Made by a program: the position numbers and the translations under genes. From an uncultured Bacteroidales bacterium (GTDB taxonomy: Bacteria; Bacteroidota; Bacteroidia; Bacteroidales; P3): a stretch of DNA of 8,945 nt. Positions 1-6,204 of the stretch are shown here, in pieces. A model generated the notes under the pieces. It did not search any database. It saw only the letters and a program-made list of their open reading frames with translations, and was not told the DNA's origin. Each line of letters begins with the position of its first letter. Position 1 is the stretch's first letter. The stretch lies in assembly GCA_947177845.1 (NCBI GenBank), contig CAMWVZ010000032.1:1-8945 (forward strand). The letters run 5' to 3'.

Positions 1-452
1 ACCACCGAACCCGCTTTGGCTGCGGCTTTCGCCGGCGTGCGGGCTTCCAAAGTGCCGTTCGCCACGGCCTCCTGATAGGCACGAATCTGTTTTTCGTAGT
101 GCGAAAGCCACCACTTCAGATTGGCGGGCATATTCTTGGAGCGGAAAGTTCCTTGGAACGAATATCCCAACACAGCCTGCAAATCGTCATCGCCGCTCAT
201 CACCAAAAAACCTTTGTCCTCGCCCACGTTGAACACATAGCAAGGCATGGTTTGCGAAGCGTCTTTCGGCATGGCGGGATATACCAAGGTGAAATCGGTC
301 GCGCCGAGCGATTTGGCGGCAGGAACCGAAGCCGCATAGAAAGCCTGCGCCGCTTCCCGCGCACGGTCGGCACCTATAGGCGCGGCAAAAACCGTCTGCC
401 CGAGAAGAAGCAGAGCGGAGAGAAAAGCAAGAGTCTTACGTATCATAATCAT
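1..452 (-). CDS. Secreted protein, probable C10 (streptopain-like) peptidase, N-terminal part only
   Basis: This gene is cut by the left window edge; 150 codons are visible from the ATG at 452, with a second in-frame ATG at 446 as an alternative start. The protein opens with MIMIRKTLAFLSALLLLGQT, a basic start followed by a hydrophobic stretch, and a likely signal peptidase site after VFA (about residue 23), so it should be exported. The following 125 residues resemble the Spi-type inhibitory pro-domain of C10 cysteine peptidases: an early AREAAQAFY helix, then YVFNVGEDKGFLVMSGDD (residues 71-88), then VLGYSFQGTF and NMPANLKWWLSHYEKQI (about residues 108-124). In that family the pro-domain keeps the protease inactive until it is cleaved off. 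The catalytic Cys/His domain would lie beyond the edge and cannot be checked, so a stand-alone inhibitor is possible. It is separated from nrdJ by a terminator and so is probably its own transcription unit. Confidence 0.72.
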   Translation of the reverse strand, partial: MIMIRKTLAFLSALLLLGQTVFAAPIGADRAREAAQAFYAASVPAAKSLGATDFTLVYPAMPKDASQTMPCYVFNVGEDKGFLVMSGDDDLQAVLGYSFQGTFRSKNMPANLKWWLSHYEKQIRAYQEAVANGTLEARTPAKAAAKAGSV

Positions 453-486
453 ATTTTTAGTACGGGACCATATAGGTTTCCCGCTA

Positions 487-510
487 TAAATATACGAAAA
501 AGGTTACAAA
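487..510 (-). promoter_or_regulatory. Possible promoter of the C10-like gene
   Basis: On the minus strand TATATTTA (487-494) is a near match to the Bacteroidota -7 consensus TAnnTTTG, and it lies about 34 nt before the ATG at 452. A TTTG (507-510) lies upstream, but only 12 nt separate the two, shorter than the usual spacing of about 19-21 nt for a -33 element. It also falls in the T-run of the nrdJ terminator. This is a weak call made mainly because the gene needs a promoter after that terminator. Confidence 0.3.
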
Positions 511-541
511 AAAAGGCTGTCCGAAAATCCGCACAGCCTTT
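508..541 (-). terminator. Intrinsic terminator after nrdJ
   Basis: The minus strand reads AAAGGCTGT, a 12-nt loop, then ACAGCCTTT (arms 533-541 and 512-520). This is a perfect 9-bp stem, followed at once by a T-run (508-512). It lies about 20 nt past the nrdJ stop codon, the right place for a rho-independent terminator of that gene. The plus strand has no gene ending here. Confidence 0.85.
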
Positions 542-559
542 ATTCTCTTTCAATATGCA

Positions 560-3268
560 TCATCCACACTTGGAATAGCCACAGGTGAGGCAAACCAAAC
601 ACCCTTCCTTATAAACCAAGGAGTGTTCCTTGCAACTCGGGCATTGGGCCTTTTCGGCTATCGTGCCGTCGGGGATGTATTTCTTGAGGGCGCGCACCAC
701 TCCGTTTTTCCACGTGTTGATTTGGTCGGAACCCACCTTGAGGCCGCTGATCAAATCTACAATCATGGGCAGGGACGAACCTTGACGCAAGATGCTCGAA
801 ATCAAAATGGCGTAGTCCCAATACATGGCGTCGAAAGTACGCGAAAGACCTTCCCAATGCACCTTGTAGCCGTCCTTGTCCTTGAATTCGAAGTCGTAGC
901 GGGTGGTGTCGGTCTCTTCATCCTTCACACGTACCACCCAACCTTTGGTAACCGAAGCGGGAAGCGGGAAATCTTCGGCCGTACCCGTGAAAATCTCGTA
1001 GGGACGACCTTCGTAAAGACCCACCACGGCAATCCATTTGGTGTAGTCGTTCTGGAAACGAACCACATCGGCTTCCAGACTTTTGGGGCGCGTGGGCAGT
1101 TTGGCCGGAGCGGCCTCTTCCTTTTTCTTCTTGTCGTCGGCAATCAACACACCCGAACGCGAACCGTCGCGATAAATCGTCATGCCCTTGCAGCCGCATT
1201 GCCATGCCGTGGTATAGATTTGGCTCACCAATTCTTCTTTGGTGTTGGCCGGCACGTTCACCGTAACGCTGATAGAGTGGTCCACCCATTTCTGCACGGC
1301 ACCCTGCAACTGCACCTTGCTCAGCCAGTCTATATCGTTGGAAGTGCTTTGCCAATAGGGAGATTTCTCCACCAATTCGTGCAGTTCCTTTTCGGGCATC
1401 GCTTTCACCTTCTCCAAATCGTAGCCCTTCACGTTGAGCCATTCCACGAATTTGGGGTGAAGCACGGTATGTTCCTCGAACGAATCCCCCACATCGTCCA
1501 CATAGTCTACGTGCACGTTCTTGTCGTTGGGGTTCACCTTCACGCGGCGTTTGTAGGCCACCATGAAAGCGGGTTCGATGCCCGAGGTGGTCTGCGTGCA
1601 GATGCTGACGCTGCCGGTGGGCGCTATGGTGAGCAGGGCGATGTTGCGGCGGCCATATTTCACCATATCCTGATAGAGTTCGTTATCGGCTTCGCGCAGA
1701 CGGTTGATGAAGGGATTGCGCGATTCGCGTTTGGCGTCGAAAATAGGGAATGCGCCGCGTTCCTTCGCCATTTCCACCGACGAACGATAGGCGGCCAAGG
1801 CCAAGTTCTTATGTACCTCCACCGAAAAATCAATCGCTTCCTTGCTGCCGTAACGCAGGCCGAGAGCGGCCATCATGTCGCCTTCGGCGGTAATGCCCAA
1901 ACCCGTGCGGCGGCCTTGCGAGCTGCGGTCCTTAATCTTGTGCCAAAGCTCGGTTTCGGTGCGCTTCACGTCTTCGGTTTCGGGGTCGGCGTTTATCTTG
2001 TCCAAGATGCGGTCCACATGGTCGAGTTCCATATCGATGATGTCGTCCATGAAACGCTGGGCGATACCCACGTGCTTACGGAAGAGCTCCATATTGAAGT
2101 GCGCCTTGTCCGTGAACGGATTTTCCACGTAGCTGTAGAGGTTCATGGCCAAAAGACGGCAGCTGTCGTAGGGGCAGAGGGGAATTTCGCCGCAAGGGTT
2201 GGTCGAAACCGTGCGGAAACCGAGTTCGGCATAGCAGTCGGGCACCGATTCGCGCAGAATGGTATCCCAGAAAAGCACGCCCGGTTCGGCGCTTTTCCAA
2301 GCGTTGTGAATGATTTTGTTCCACAGTTTGCGGGCATCCACTTCCTTGGTGTAGACAGGTTTGTCGGAATCGATGGGATATTGCTGGATGAAAGGCTTGC
2401 CGCTTTCCACGCACTGCATGAATTCGTCGGTAATCTTCACCGAAACGTTGGCGCCCGTTACCTTGCCTTCTTCCATTTTGGCATCGATGAAACGTTCGGA
2501 ATCGGGATGCTTGATACTGATGCTGAGCATCAACGCGCCGCGGCGGCCATCCTGGGCCACTTCGCGGGTGGAGTTGGAATAGCGTTCCATGAAAGGCACG
2601 ATGCCCGTGCTGGTGAGCGCACTGTTCTTTACGGGACTTCCCGTGGGGCGGATGTGCGAGAGGTCGTGGCCCACGCCGCCGCGGCGCTTCATCAACTGCA
2701 CCTGTTCTTCATCAATTTTCATGATGCCGCCGTAGGAGTCGGAATTTCCCTTGTTGCCCACCACAAAGCAGTTGGAGAGCGAGGAAATCTGAAACTTGTT
2801 GCCGATGCCGGCCATGGGGCTTCCCTGCGGAATGATATAGCGGAAATTCCGCATCAGTTCGAACGCTTCTTCTTCCGACACGGGATTGGGATACGCGCTT
2901 TCTTTCTTGAACAGTTCGCGGGCAATGCGGCGGTGCATGTCGTCGGGCGTGAGCTCGTAGATGTTGCCCTCGCTGTCTTTGAGGGCGTATTTGTTCATCC
3001 AGACGGTAGCCGCGAGCGTGTCGCCGTTGAAGTAGCGGGTGGAGGCCTCTAAAATCTCTTTTGGGTCGTACTTTTTCATATTGCCTGCGATATCCTGTTT
3101 TTTAGCTGTCGGTTGTTCCTCTTCGGTAGCACAACGGTTTATGGAGTTACGTTCCTCTTTAATCCTGTGGTAGGGGTTCTGCTCTTCCTGACGGGAGTCC
3201 TCCTGCGCGTCATCAAGAAGGTCCGTCTTGTGTTCCGGCTCGCTTTTGGAAAACAAATCTAAATCCAT
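560..3268 (-). CDS. nrdJ: Adenosylcobalamin-dependent (class II) ribonucleotide reductase
   Basis: This enzyme reduces ribonucleotides to deoxyribonucleotides in the cytoplasm, using vitamin B12 coenzyme to make a thiyl radical, so it works with or without oxygen. The 902-residue protein shows NPCGEIPL at 357-364, where N357, C359 and E361 match the catalytic trio, and C167 in SSLSNC plus C370 in YDSCRLLAMNL as the probable redox pair. The C359-C370 spacing is the usual 11. MKRRGGVGHDLSHIRPTGS lies at 193-211 and the phosphate-loop motif APTGSVS at 549-555. A TSCPD-like region follows (about 730-850). The tail ends in a cysteine cluster (C876, C879, C890, C893, C896, C901, the last two in CGYSKC) likely to re-reduce the active site or bind zinc. 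The first 63 residues are acidic and polar and have no family counterpart I recognise. An alternative ATG at 3079 (MKKYDPKE) would give an 839-residue protein of ordinary form. I keep the long start because the only good -7 box lies about 70 nt upstream of it. Confidence 0.96.
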   Translation of the reverse strand: MDLDLFSKSEPEHKTDLLDDAQEDSRQEEQNPYHRIKEERNSINRCATEEEQPTAKKQDIAGNMKKYDPKEILEASTRYFNGDTLAATVWMNKYALKDSEGNIYELTPDDMHRRIARELFKKESAYPNPVSEEEAFELMRNFRYIIPQGSPMAGIGNKFQISSLSNCFVVGNKGNSDSYGGIMKIDEEQVQLMKRRGGVGHDLSHIRPTGSPVKNSALTSTGIVPFMERYSNSTREVAQDGRRGALMLSISIKHPDSERFIDAKMEEGKVTGANVSVKITDEFMQCVESGKPFIQQYPIDSDKPVYTKEVDARKLWNKIIHNAWKSAEPGVLFWDTILRESVPDCYAELGFRTVSTNPCGEIPLCPYDSCRLLAMNLYSYVENPFTDKAHFNMELFRKHVGIAQRFMDDIIDMELDHVDRILDKINADPETEDVKRTETELWHKIKDRSSQGRRTGLGITAEGDMMAALGLRYGSKEAIDFSVEVHKNLALAAYRSSVEMAKERGAFPIFDAKRESRNPFINRLREADNELYQDMVKYGRRNIALLTIAPTGSVSICTQTTSGIEPAFMVAYKRRVKVNPNDKNVHVDYVDDVGDSFEEHTVLHPKFVEWLNVKGYDLEKVKAMPEKELHELVEKSPYWQSTSNDIDWLSKVQLQGAVQKWVDHSISVTVNVPANTKEELVSQIYTTAWQCGCKGMTIYRDGSRSGVLIADDKKKKEEAAPAKLPTRPKSLEADVVRFQNDYTKWIAVVGLYEGRPYEIFTGTAEDFPLPASVTKGWVVRVKDEETDTTRYDFEFKDKDGYKVHWEGLSRTFDAMYWDYAILISSILRQGSSLPMIVDLISGLKVGSDQINTWKNGVVRALKKYIPDGTIAEKAQCPSCKEHSLVYKEGCLVCLTCGYSKCG

Positions 3269-3305
3269 AATAACGTTGTTGCTAATAAATTACTACAAAA
3301 CAAGG

Positions 3306-3332
3306 CCTGCCTTCGGTGCTTTCGAAGACAGG
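3306..3332 (-). promoter_or_regulatory. Hairpin in the predicted nrdJ leader
   Basis: The minus strand reads CCTGTCTTCG, a 7-nt loop, then CGAAGGCAGG. Nine of ten stem positions pair, with one internal mismatch (3310 and 3328). It starts directly downstream of the -7 box at 3337-3344, so it would form at or very near the 5' end of the nrdJ transcript. No T-run follows, so it is not a terminator. It could be a 5' stabilising structure or an operator; the sequence alone does not decide. Confidence 0.5.
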
Positions 3333-3336
3333 GAAA

Positions 3337-3344
3337 CAAAGGTA
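3337..3344 (-). promoter_or_regulatory. nrdJ promoter -7 box
   Basis: TACCTTTG on the minus strand matches the Bacteroidota -7 consensus TAnnTTTG exactly. It lies 68 nt before the long nrdJ start and is the only exact match in the nspC-nrdJ gap. No clear TTTG -33 element is found at the normal distance (about 3364-3369 is GC-rich instead), which suggests either a weak promoter or help from an activator. Confidence 0.55.
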
Positions 3345-3370
3345 GAAGTTTTCCTATCCCCTCCCGTCCG

Positions 3371-3404
3371 AGAATCGTTATTCTTGTTAACAAAATTTGT
3401 TGAC
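3371..3404. repeat. Cluster of short palindromes upstream of nrdJ promoter
   Basis: Three overlapping or adjacent inverted repeats are packed here: AGAAT-N4-ATTCT (3371-3384), the perfect palindrome TTGTTAACAA (3384-3393) and AACAAA-A-TTTGTT (3389-3401). The block also has a direct repeat, TTGTTAAC (3384-3391) and TTGTTGAC (3397-3404), matching at 7 of 8 positions and 13 bp apart. The position just upstream of the nrdJ -7 box suits binding sites for a dimeric regulator. I do not see the NrdR-box consensus in it. Confidence 0.45.
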
Positions 3405-3437
3405 AGATTTTTTGGCGGGTATATCACAATAAATACC

Positions 3438-3467
3438 ACACGCTTACAATTTCTCAACAAAGCGTGT
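3438..3467. repeat. 8-bp inverted repeat in nspC-nrdJ gap
   Basis: ACACGCTT (3438-3445) and AAGCGTGT (3460-3467) are perfect inverted repeats around a 14-bp spacer. No T-run follows on either strand, so it does not look like a terminator. It lies about 95-125 bp upstream of the nrdJ -7 box. It may be a regulator site or an RNA hairpin in the nspC trailer. Confidence 0.45.
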
Positions 3468-3505
3468 TAATAAATTAAACTTGACTTTTCGATAAAAAAT
3501 TATAC

Positions 3506-3525
3506 CCTCAAAAACGCCCGTTTTT
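3506..3525 (-). terminator. Weak possible terminator after nspC
   Basis: Just past the nspC stop the minus strand reads AAAAACGGGCGTTTTT (3510-3525), a self-complementary stretch that can form a 6-bp stem with a 4-nt loop and whose 3' arm is itself the T-run. The stem is mostly A-T pairs and short, so it would be a poor terminator alone. It is symmetric and could act on either strand. Confidence 0.35.
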
Positions 3526-3530
3526 AGCCT

Positions 3531-4733
3531 TTACGATAAGCGCGATTTGAAATCGGGATAGCTGAAATCGCGGCGGAAGAGAATGCGGTCGCCCTCCACG
3601 ATGCAGAGGGAGGGATGATGCACGCCGTTGAACATGGTGGTCTTGACAAAGGTATAATGAATCATGTCGTTGAAAAGCAGAATCGAGCCCGCTTCGAGAG
3701 GTTTTTTGAAGAACCAGTCGCCCATGTAGTCGCCCGCCAGACAGCTGTTGCCGCCCAAACGGTAGCGGTGCGTGTAGGCGGAACGGTCGGGAACCTGTCC
3801 TTCGAACACCGCGCCGTAGACCTTGGCCATATAGGGCATTTCGAGACAGTCGGGCATATGGGCGGTGAAAGACACATTCATGATAGCCACGGGTGTGTCT
3901 CCGCCGTTGTGCACCACATCTTCCACGCGCGCCAGCAGGTAGCCTGTCTCCCACACAAAAGCCGCACCGGGTTCCAAAATCACGTGCAGGTGGGGCCATT
4001 TTTCGCGGAAGGCTTTGAGGCGGGCGATGAGCCGGGGCAGGTCGTAGTTCTGTCGGGTCATGAGGTGGCCTCCTCCGAAATTCACCCATTTCAAAAAAGG
4101 AATATACGCGGCGAAGCGTTCTTCGAAACGGTCTATCAGATTGCACGAACTTTCGGCATCCGATTCGCAGAGCGCATGGCAATGAAAACCTTCCACGGGA
4201 GCATCGCCCCCGCAGAGCGCTTGCGGCGTGGGCAGGTCGCAGACCCGCACGCCGAGACGCGAGCCCGGCACACACGGATTATATAAGTCGGTTCCTACCG
4301 AGGAGATTTCGGGATTGACGCGAAGCCCCAACGAAACTTCGGGATTGGCTTGCCGCATTTTTTGTCCGCAACGGGCAAGCTGATGCAAAGAATTAAAAGT
4401 GAGATGACTGCTCAGACGCGCTATTTCGTCGGCATCTTCCTGTGTGTAGGCGGGCGTGTAGGTATAGGCGGGCGTGCCCATTTCCTCGAAGGCCAAACGC
4501 GCTTCGTTGAGCGAACTTGCCGTGGCGCGGGTGAACCCTTTTTCGCGCAGAAACGGAAAGGCTTTCCACATGGCGAAACCTTTCAGGGCAAGGATGATTT
4601 CCACACCGGCTTCGTCGCGCACGCGGGCCAGCGTGTTGAGGTTGCGGTCGAGCAAAGCCTTGTCCAGTACATAGCAAGGATTGGGAAGGGTGGAAAGCAG
4701 GGCGGGGGAGAGGGGCAGGGTGTCGGGCATCAT
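3531..4733 (-). CDS. nspC: Carboxynorspermidine/carboxyspermidine decarboxylase
   Basis: This PLP enzyme removes the carboxyl group from carboxyspermidine or carboxynorspermidine, the last step of the alternative polyamine route; in gut Bacteroidota the usual product is spermidine. The 400-residue protein has the fold III layout of the alanine racemase/ornithine decarboxylase group. LALKGFAMW holds the PLP-linking lysine K51; GLRVNPE is at 136-142; GFHCHALCE at 182-190; the glycine loop NFGGGH at 218-223; EPGAA at 254-258; and GGNSCLAGD at 327-335, where C331 and D335 are the likely substrate-side residues given by the partner subunit. The open frame continues upstream into the helicase gene, but that part has no family character. 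I therefore place the start at the paired ATGs (4733 or 4730), 10 bp after the helicase stop. The partner dehydrogenase is not in the window. Probably co-transcribed with the two genes upstream. Confidence 0.93.
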   Translation of the reverse strand: MMPDTLPLSPALLSTLPNPCYVLDKALLDRNLNTLARVRDEAGVEIILALKGFAMWKAFPFLREKGFTRATASSLNEARLAFEEMGTPAYTYTPAYTQEDADEIARLSSHLTFNSLHQLARCGQKMRQANPEVSLGLRVNPEISSVGTDLYNPCVPGSRLGVRVCDLPTPQALCGGDAPVEGFHCHALCESDAESSCNLIDRFEERFAAYIPFLKWVNFGGGHLMTRQNYDLPRLIARLKAFREKWPHLHVILEPGAAFVWETGYLLARVEDVVHNGGDTPVAIMNVSFTAHMPDCLEMPYMAKVYGAVFEGQVPDRSAYTHRYRLGGNSCLAGDYMGDWFFKKPLEAGSILLFNDMIHYTFVKTTMFNGVHHPSLCIVEGDRILFRRDFSYPDFKSRLS

Positions 4734-4743
4734 GGCAGTTGTG

Positions 4744-6204
4744 TTAGTGTTCTGTGAAAAAATCATCGGCAAAGTTAAGCAAATACGCTTTCTCCACCGT
4801 GCGGGTGAGGGCGGTGTAGAGCCAACGCAGAAATTCCACGTCGAGCATATCCTCGGTAAAATACCCTTGGTCGATAAACACGCACGGCCATTGTCCGCCC
4901 TGCGTCTTGTGGCAGGTGAGCGCATAGGCGTATTTTACCTGCAAGGCATTGAAGTAGGGATTGTTTTTCAGAAACTCCCTGCGTTTGGCTTGGGAGGTAA
5001 GTTCCGGATAGTCTTCCAAAATCTTCTCGCCCATTTCCCGAATCTGCGCATAGGGCAGGCTGGCCGCATCCACGTGCAGCGCCTCCGTCAACACCTTTAA
5101 TTCCAAAACCGGTTCGTCGGGATAGTCCACCAAACGAGCCTCGATGTCGGCAAAGTGAAAGCCATACAATTCCTCGCGATGCTTTATCTTCATCACCTCT
5201 ATCATATCTCCGTTGGCGATGAAACCTGCCTTCGAACCCTCCGGCAACCAAAAATAATTGTTCTTGAGCACCATGAGCAAATCGCCCGCCACAAGCTCGC
5301 TCTCGTGGCCGAAGATACGGTAGCGGATTTCGTCGTTAAACAGGTTGGCGCGTTTGTTGGAGCGAGTGATGAATACAATATCCTCCCGCTCCCGCTTGCT
5401 GTATTCTTTCTGCAAAATATCCTCCAGTTCCGCCCCGCCGATGCGTTGCAGATCCATGCGCATATCTTCCTGCTCCCGCAAGGAGAAGAGGGGAAGACAG
5501 ACCGCCGAGCTTTCTTCCTCCGCGATTTTCTCGCGCAGAAGCGTGGCGTTTTCGAGCACCAAGGAGCCTTTCCCTTGCCGCACCACTTGGTCTAAGGTGT
5601 AGGAGAAAAACTGAAAGGGAAACGAAGAGGAAAGGTAATCCAAGTCGAGGGCGGGGCTATAGGGAGAGCCTACGGGCGGCAACTGTGCGCTGTCGCCCAC
5701 CAGCAATACGCGGCATCGGTAGCCGCTCTGCACGTAGCGGAAAAAATCGAAGAAAAGGGAATCTTCCTCGCCTATCATCGAGGCTTCGTCCACAATATAA
5801 AGCGTGTTCCGCGAGCGGTTTTGCTTCAAAGAGAGGCCTTTCCCGAAGTTTGAGAAAGTTTCGTCGGGGCGGGCGGCGGACGCTTCGTCGGCATAGTAAA
5901 TCTGCTTGTGGATAGTGTAGGCAGGTCTTCCCGAATAGGCCGCCAGCACTTTCGCCGCCCGCCCCGTAGGCGCCAGCAATACCGGCGTGATGTTCAGACT
6001 CGGCAACACATTCACCAACGCGCTCACCACCGAGGTCTTGCCTGTTCCCGCATAGCCGGTGAGCACAAAACCCACATCCTCCCGAAAGTGCAGGATAAAA
6101 GAGGTCAGTTCCCTTATCAGCCCCGCCTGCCCCAAAGTAGGCGTGAAGGGAAGCTGACGGGCAATCATTCCGACTATATCTTCCCTTGTAAGTTTTGTTG
6201 CCAT
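4744..6204 (-). CDS. RecD-like superfamily 1 DNA helicase, short form
   Basis: An ATP-driven DNA helicase of the RecD/Dda type, presumably moving 5' to 3' on DNA in repair or recombination; the exact substrate is unknown. With the start at 6204 it is 486 residues. The motor motifs are complete: Walker A GYAGTGKTS (50-58), Walker B YIVDEASM (136-143), motif III GDSAQLPPVG (170-179), the UvrD-C2-type motif TCHKTQGGQWPCV (430-442) and the arginine motif WLYTALTR (461-468). It lacks the long N-terminal region of full RecD2 proteins, and no recB or recC genes are near. The frame runs further up, inside galE, but that part looks like shadow sequence. ATG 6204 (MATKLTRE) overlaps the galE end by 31 bp; ATG 6168 would instead begin 5 bp after the galE stop but leaves only 7 residues before the conserved PFTPT motif, so 6204 is preferred. 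Translational coupling with galE is likely. Confidence 0.9.
   Translation of the reverse strand: MATKLTREDIVGMIARQLPFTPTLGQAGLIRELTSFILHFREDVGFVLTGYAGTGKTSVVSALVNVLPSLNITPVLLAPTGRAAKVLAAYSGRPAYTIHKQIYYADEASAARPDETFSNFGKGLSLKQNRSRNTLYIVDEASMIGEEDSLFFDFFRYVQSGYRCRVLLVGDSAQLPPVGSPYSPALDLDYLSSSFPFQFFSYTLDQVVRQGKGSLVLENATLLREKIAEEESSAVCLPLFSLREQEDMRMDLQRIGGAELEDILQKEYSKREREDIVFITRSNKRANLFNDEIRYRIFGHESELVAGDLLMVLKNNYFWLPEGSKAGFIANGDMIEVMKIKHREELYGFHFADIEARLVDYPDEPVLELKVLTEALHVDAASLPYAQIREMGEKILEDYPELTSQAKRREFLKNNPYFNALQVKYAYALTCHKTQGGQWPCVFIDQGYFTEDMLDVEFLRWLYTALTRTVEKAYLLNFADDFFTEH

Larger units (their letters stand above)
3269..3530. other. AT-rich regulatory gap between nspC and nrdJ
   Basis: This 262-bp stretch has no credible gene on either strand. 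It is clearly richer in A and T than the flanking coding DNA. It holds the weak nspC terminator, several inverted repeats, the exact -7 box for nrdJ and a leader hairpin. I looked for a cobalamin riboswitch, which would suit a B12-dependent enzyme, and did not find the B12-box core GCCACTG on the minus strand. Confidence 0.6.

Noticed and set aside
99..578. 159-codon plus-strand frame over the C10-like gene and its upstream region
   Set aside because: It crosses the nrdJ terminator, is antisense to a well-supported signal peptide and pro-domain, and shows no protein family character.
623..3052. 809-codon open frame on the plus strand, opposite nrdJ
   Set aside because: It lies wholly antisense to a gene with complete class II reductase motifs. 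Its translation is rich in His, Phe, Val and Gly with no recognisable domain, as expected from the mirror frame of GC-rich codons.
3269..3344. Cobalamin riboswitch before the B12-dependent nrdJ
   Set aside because: The leader from the predicted start point is only about 60 nt, too short for the known cobalamin aptamers, and the GCCACTG core is absent on the minus strand of the whole gap.
3400..3430. E. coli-style promoter on the plus strand (TTGACA followed by a poor TATCAC)
   Set aside because: The -10 element is poor, no plus-strand gene follows, and Bacteroidota use a different promoter consensus. The TTGACA is part of the palindrome cluster.
3228..3470. 80-codon plus-strand frame in the nspC-nrdJ gap
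   Set aside because: Starts inside nrdJ and runs over the promoter and palindromes; composition is that of AT-rich spacer and no family is visible.
4734..4925. 64-residue N-terminal extension of NspC
   Set aside because: It overlaps the conserved C-terminal helicase motifs in another frame, is rich in Arg, Pro and Ser, and has no counterpart in the decarboxylase family. The paired ATGs at 4730/4733 fit the family length.
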